From Cloeon dipterum (lineage: Eukaryota > Arthropoda > Insecta > Ephemeroptera > Baetidae), in contig NC_088789.1 in NCBI RefSeq assembly GCF_949628265.1, positions 28,389,883 to 28,453,882 on the forward strand: 64,000 bases of DNA, in the 5' to 3' direction. The position numbers were made by a program, and so were the translations under genes. Positions 61,463 to 64,000 of this stretch are shown piece after piece (position 1 is the first letter of the stretch; each line of letters starts with the position of its first letter). The notes under the pieces are model-generated. The model worked only from the letters and a program-made list of their open reading frames with translations, searched no databases and was not told where the DNA came from.

Positions 61463-63259
61463 ATGCGGAGCAACGTCTTAATTTGGATATTTCTTGCCGT
61501 CGGTGTCGCACCAACAGTTGCAAAGGTAAAACTGCCCAAAACTCTTTATTATTATTTTTAAATTTAATTAAAAACCAGCATGGCAAAAAAATGTTTTGCT
61601 GCAATTTTGTGCATTTTTCTGAAAGAAAAAAAAATCTCATGATGGATGAACAAATAAAGGGGTAAAAAAATCGGCAAAAAAGCCACAAAAGATCGACAAT
61701 TTTAACACCCATCGTAATTTTCCGAAATATCATACTTTTTTGGCGCGAAATGTGATCTTTTGCTCAAAAATCCAGTGGTGCAATTTTGCGCATTACAAAA
61801 TTGGAAAGTGGGCGAACCTTGAAATTTATTTATAGTATTTCGTCCTGGTCCCACAAAATTGTGCAACTTTCAACAACCAAACGCGAATTTCCTTGTTGCA
61901 AGAAAAGGTCAACAATCTATTCGACAGTGAAAATTTGGGTGTTTGTTGAACGTTGCGCAATTTTGCCGGGACCAGGACGATTTTGGACTTTCACTCTATT
62001 AATTTTGTTCTTTTACTAATGGTGAGCTGCTGAATGAGGACAAACAAGGCTCGCCAGAATGCGCCCAATCACTGGAGGCATTGCAAAATGTGCGTAAAAC
62101 GTGTTGAATCTCGAAACATGAATAAAATCTTTACCCAATGCGCAGATTGTCAAATCGGAGAATGACATCATTCACGATCTTCTCACCACCATGGTGTCGG
62201 AGGAACGCGATAGTTTCAGGTGAAAAAAAGACCCTCAAAGGCCCCTGCCTGCTTAATATATATAAGCAAATTGATGTTTTATTTCAGAGTGAGCCACGTG
62301 ATGCTGCACGCTATCGACACAAAGTTGACTCAGGTGTATTCTCCGATGCGATCCGCGACCTTGAGGAATATAACACCCAATTGTCTTATTCCAGCATCAG
62401 AAAGCACTGAGCGCCGTTTTGCACAACATTTTGGATCGGATGCGGCTGAGCGAGGGCGCCACCACTTTCGTCGGCACGTCGATCAAATTGGAAAATGTAA
62501 ACGTGCAAAAAATTAATGAATTCACCAGTTGCATAAACCCTAAGTGTTCGAAGCCGCCAACAGATGGCGCCACCGTAGACTTTCGATTTTAAGGCACTTC
62601 CGCTGCGATTTCAGACTCAATCTAGCTACTGTGCATTCTTCAATTAATTTGCTAATTTTTGACGTGCTGATAACCAAACTCGGTTCAGCCAATCGCCGTA
62701 GAATCGTGAAAAACTATTTTTTTAAATAAAAAAATCTTTCCCAACGTTTCTACGGCGAATGGCTGAACCGATTTTGGTTTTCAGCACGTCAAAAAATAGC
62801 AAATTAATTAAAAAAAAGCAAAATAGCTAGATTAAGTCTGAAATCGCAGCGGAAATGCCTTAAAACCGCTTTAAACAAAATTTTTAAAGAAAGTCTGTGG
62901 TTGCGCCATCTGTTGGCGGCTTCAATAACTAAGGGTTTATGCAACTGGTCAATTATAGACTTATTTTTGGCCGAAATCGCTAGCAAGATTAATAATAAAA
63001 AAAACTAGATTTTTTGGCACCAATTAAACCCAAATCTAGTTTTATTTTTTGTTTAATAATCTTGCAAGCGATTTCGGCCGAAAACCAGTCCATAATTGAA
63101 TTTAATTAACTTGATTCCAGGCTGAGGAGGAGGACAACGCCGCCGCTGCAGGTTGCTCCATGTTAAACTTTGTGTTAACAGAGAAAGCCTAAAATTTTGT
63201 AACTTCCAGCAGGTGTCCCAACTGCGATTGATGAGAAATACTACATTAGCTCATCGGAC
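61463..63259 (+). CDS. C-type lectin paralogue, cut by the window end
   Basis: Seven exons are visible: 61463-61525, 62027-62089, 62146-62219, 62288-62333, 62395-62496, 63121-63151 and 63213-63259. They join in frame through 142 residues, open at the right. The signal peptide is MRSNVLIWIFLAVGVAPTVA. The stalk (IVKSENDIIHDLLTTMVSEE; HQKALSAVLHNILDRMRLSE) looks helical. An acidic microexon AEEEDNAAAAG and GVPTAIDEKYYISSSD match in position and phase the microexon and pre-lectin exon of the two other genes. The C-type lectin domain exons are not found before 64000 and presumably lie beyond. Large insertions occupy the introns. A broken copy cannot be excluded. Confidence 0.7.
61640..61805 (-). 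repeat. Repeat family G fragment, inverted, in lectin-3 intron 1
   Basis: GCGCGAAATGTGATCTTTTG and CCAGTGGTGCAATTTTGCGC are the reverse complement of family G words at 17935-18010. Confidence 0.6.
61838..61984. repeat. Hairpin in lectin-3 intron 1
   Basis: Left arm TCGTCCTGGTCCCACAAAAT then TGTGCAAC; right arm GTTGCGCAATTTTGCCGGGA then CCAGGACGA. About 28 paired bases with a roughly 90-base loop that has its own partial pairing (CAACAAACC-type words). Confidence 0.8.
62519..62953 (-). mobile_element. Hairpin miniature element, family B, copy 2
   Basis: Left end AATTCACCAGTTGCATAAAC, right end GGGTTTATGCAACTGGTCAA. The order of arms is reversed relative to 20368-20786, so it is inserted in the other orientation. 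It lies in intron 5 of the third lectin gene. Confidence 0.9.
62945..63107. mobile_element. Second hairpin directly next to family B copy 2
   Basis: Arms TTTTTGGCCGAAATCGCTAG then CAAGATTAAT, and AATAATCTTGCAAGCGATTT then CGGCCGAAAA, flank a 60-base loop with TCTAGTTTTATTTTTTG pairing. Ends share CAATTAT with the family B edge, so one may have inserted at the other's border. Confidence 0.8.
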
Positions 63260-63482
63260 GTAAGTTATTAATCTGTTGACATACTTTTTGACTCGTGTGG
63301 ATGATGCGATCTATTCAGAATTAAAATTAATTCCTAAAATTGGGGTCACTTCTTATTATTTAACTTGGTCAAAAGCTTGACTAACACTCTCGATAATTTT
63401 ATTTAATTATGAGTCCTGGTTAAAACCATTTCAGATTAAATTATTTTTGTTATTCTGGCTGATGTAGAACCTTAATACGTAC

Positions 63483-63800
63483 TATTAAAGTGGTTCGTTA
63501 CAGGGTCACAATTGAAAAATACTTGAATTGTTGGATCGATTAATAAAAAAAGGACCTTGCTACAGTCAAAATTTTCAAATTTTCTCCCAAATTTCCAGCG
63601 CTTGACCACATTTTCTTGGCAGATTTCGGTTCCTCTCGTCGAGATCTGTCCAACAGCGCATGAAACCTTTAAGGGAAACTCTTTGTTATGAAATAAAATC
63701 AGAAATTCAAGTAAGGAGCCACTTTTCTCAAAAATTTACAATGCTTCTTAGGTAAATTTTGGCTTCAACTCGATCCTAAGGGATGAGTTCATGCATTAAA
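63483..63800 (-). mobile_element. Family A element, partial, inverted
   Basis: Reads AGTGGTTCGTTACAGGGTCA, then AATTGTTGGAT, CGGTTCCTCTCGTCGAGATC and GGATGAGTTCATGCATTAAA; internal sequence missing relative to full copies and the far end lost. Confidence 0.7.
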
Positions 63801-64000
63801 AATAAACAAGACCTTGATTTAAATACTCAATGAAAAATTGAACCGTTTAAAATAATTAATTTGGATTTTTTACACAGTTAGCAGTTTAATTCCGGACCGA
63901 GTGACAGTTAAATATAAGATTTTTCCAAATTTTTCGCTTTATTTCGATCCCCCGTCGCGATCTCCAACGGTGTGCGAGTTTTTTTTAAAGAAAAATTCCC

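Overview
The window is arthropod, most likely insect, nuclear DNA. The genes have introns with GT-AG borders, AATAAA polyadenylation signals and GC-rich exons in AT-rich introns. The proteins are animal ones: COPI alpha subunit, Mago nashi, Fsn/FBXO45, a ZAD zinc-finger protein, a group III secreted phospholipase A2 and C-type lectins. Arthropod-type core promoters (TATA plus TCAGT) are also visible. I could not fix the order; the absence of bacterial, plastid or viral genes is clear. Exon borders below were derived by hand from reading frame, phase and splice sites, and total reading frames close without stops.

1-14.6 kb is a compact housekeeping block of five genes in alternating orientation: COPA (+), ATPAF2 (-), Fsn/FBXO45 (+), eIF4A (-) and the mitochondrial ATPase inhibitor IF1 (+). 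Two head-to-head pairs (ATPAF2/Fsn and eIF4A/IF1) share short intergenic promoters, and two tail-to-tail pairs have closely spaced ends. ATPAF2 (assembly of F1) and IF1 (inhibition of F1) act on the same enzyme.

14.6-32.5 kb is looser. It holds an intronless gene for a small secreted frizzled-type cysteine-rich domain (-), an 11-exon sialate O-acetylesterase (+), a ZAD plus eight-finger C2H2 gene (+) and mago nashi (-). These are separated by dispersed short repeats, many of which are near-perfect hairpins.

32.5-55.5 kb is one gene, a secreted group III phospholipase A2 with a 12 kb first intron. It carries two tandem, phase-compatible versions of the exon that encodes the calcium loop and the His-Asp catalytic core, so two enzymes with different active-site exons could be made from one locus. 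A complete eight-exon C-type lectin gene lies antisense inside intron 1.

57.4-64 kb holds two more C-type lectin paralogues on the + strand, the second cut by the window end, with a tRNA-Val(AAC) between them. The three lectins share the same small-exon and intron-phase plan (signal peptide, short coiled-coil stalk exons, microexon, C-type lectin domain). Together with the phospholipase they form a secreted-effector neighbourhood, plausibly immune or digestive; that role is inference.

About nine families of short non-coding repeats are scattered through introns and intergenic DNA. Several are miniature inverted-repeat elements of 300-450 bp. They explain most of the non-genic structure.
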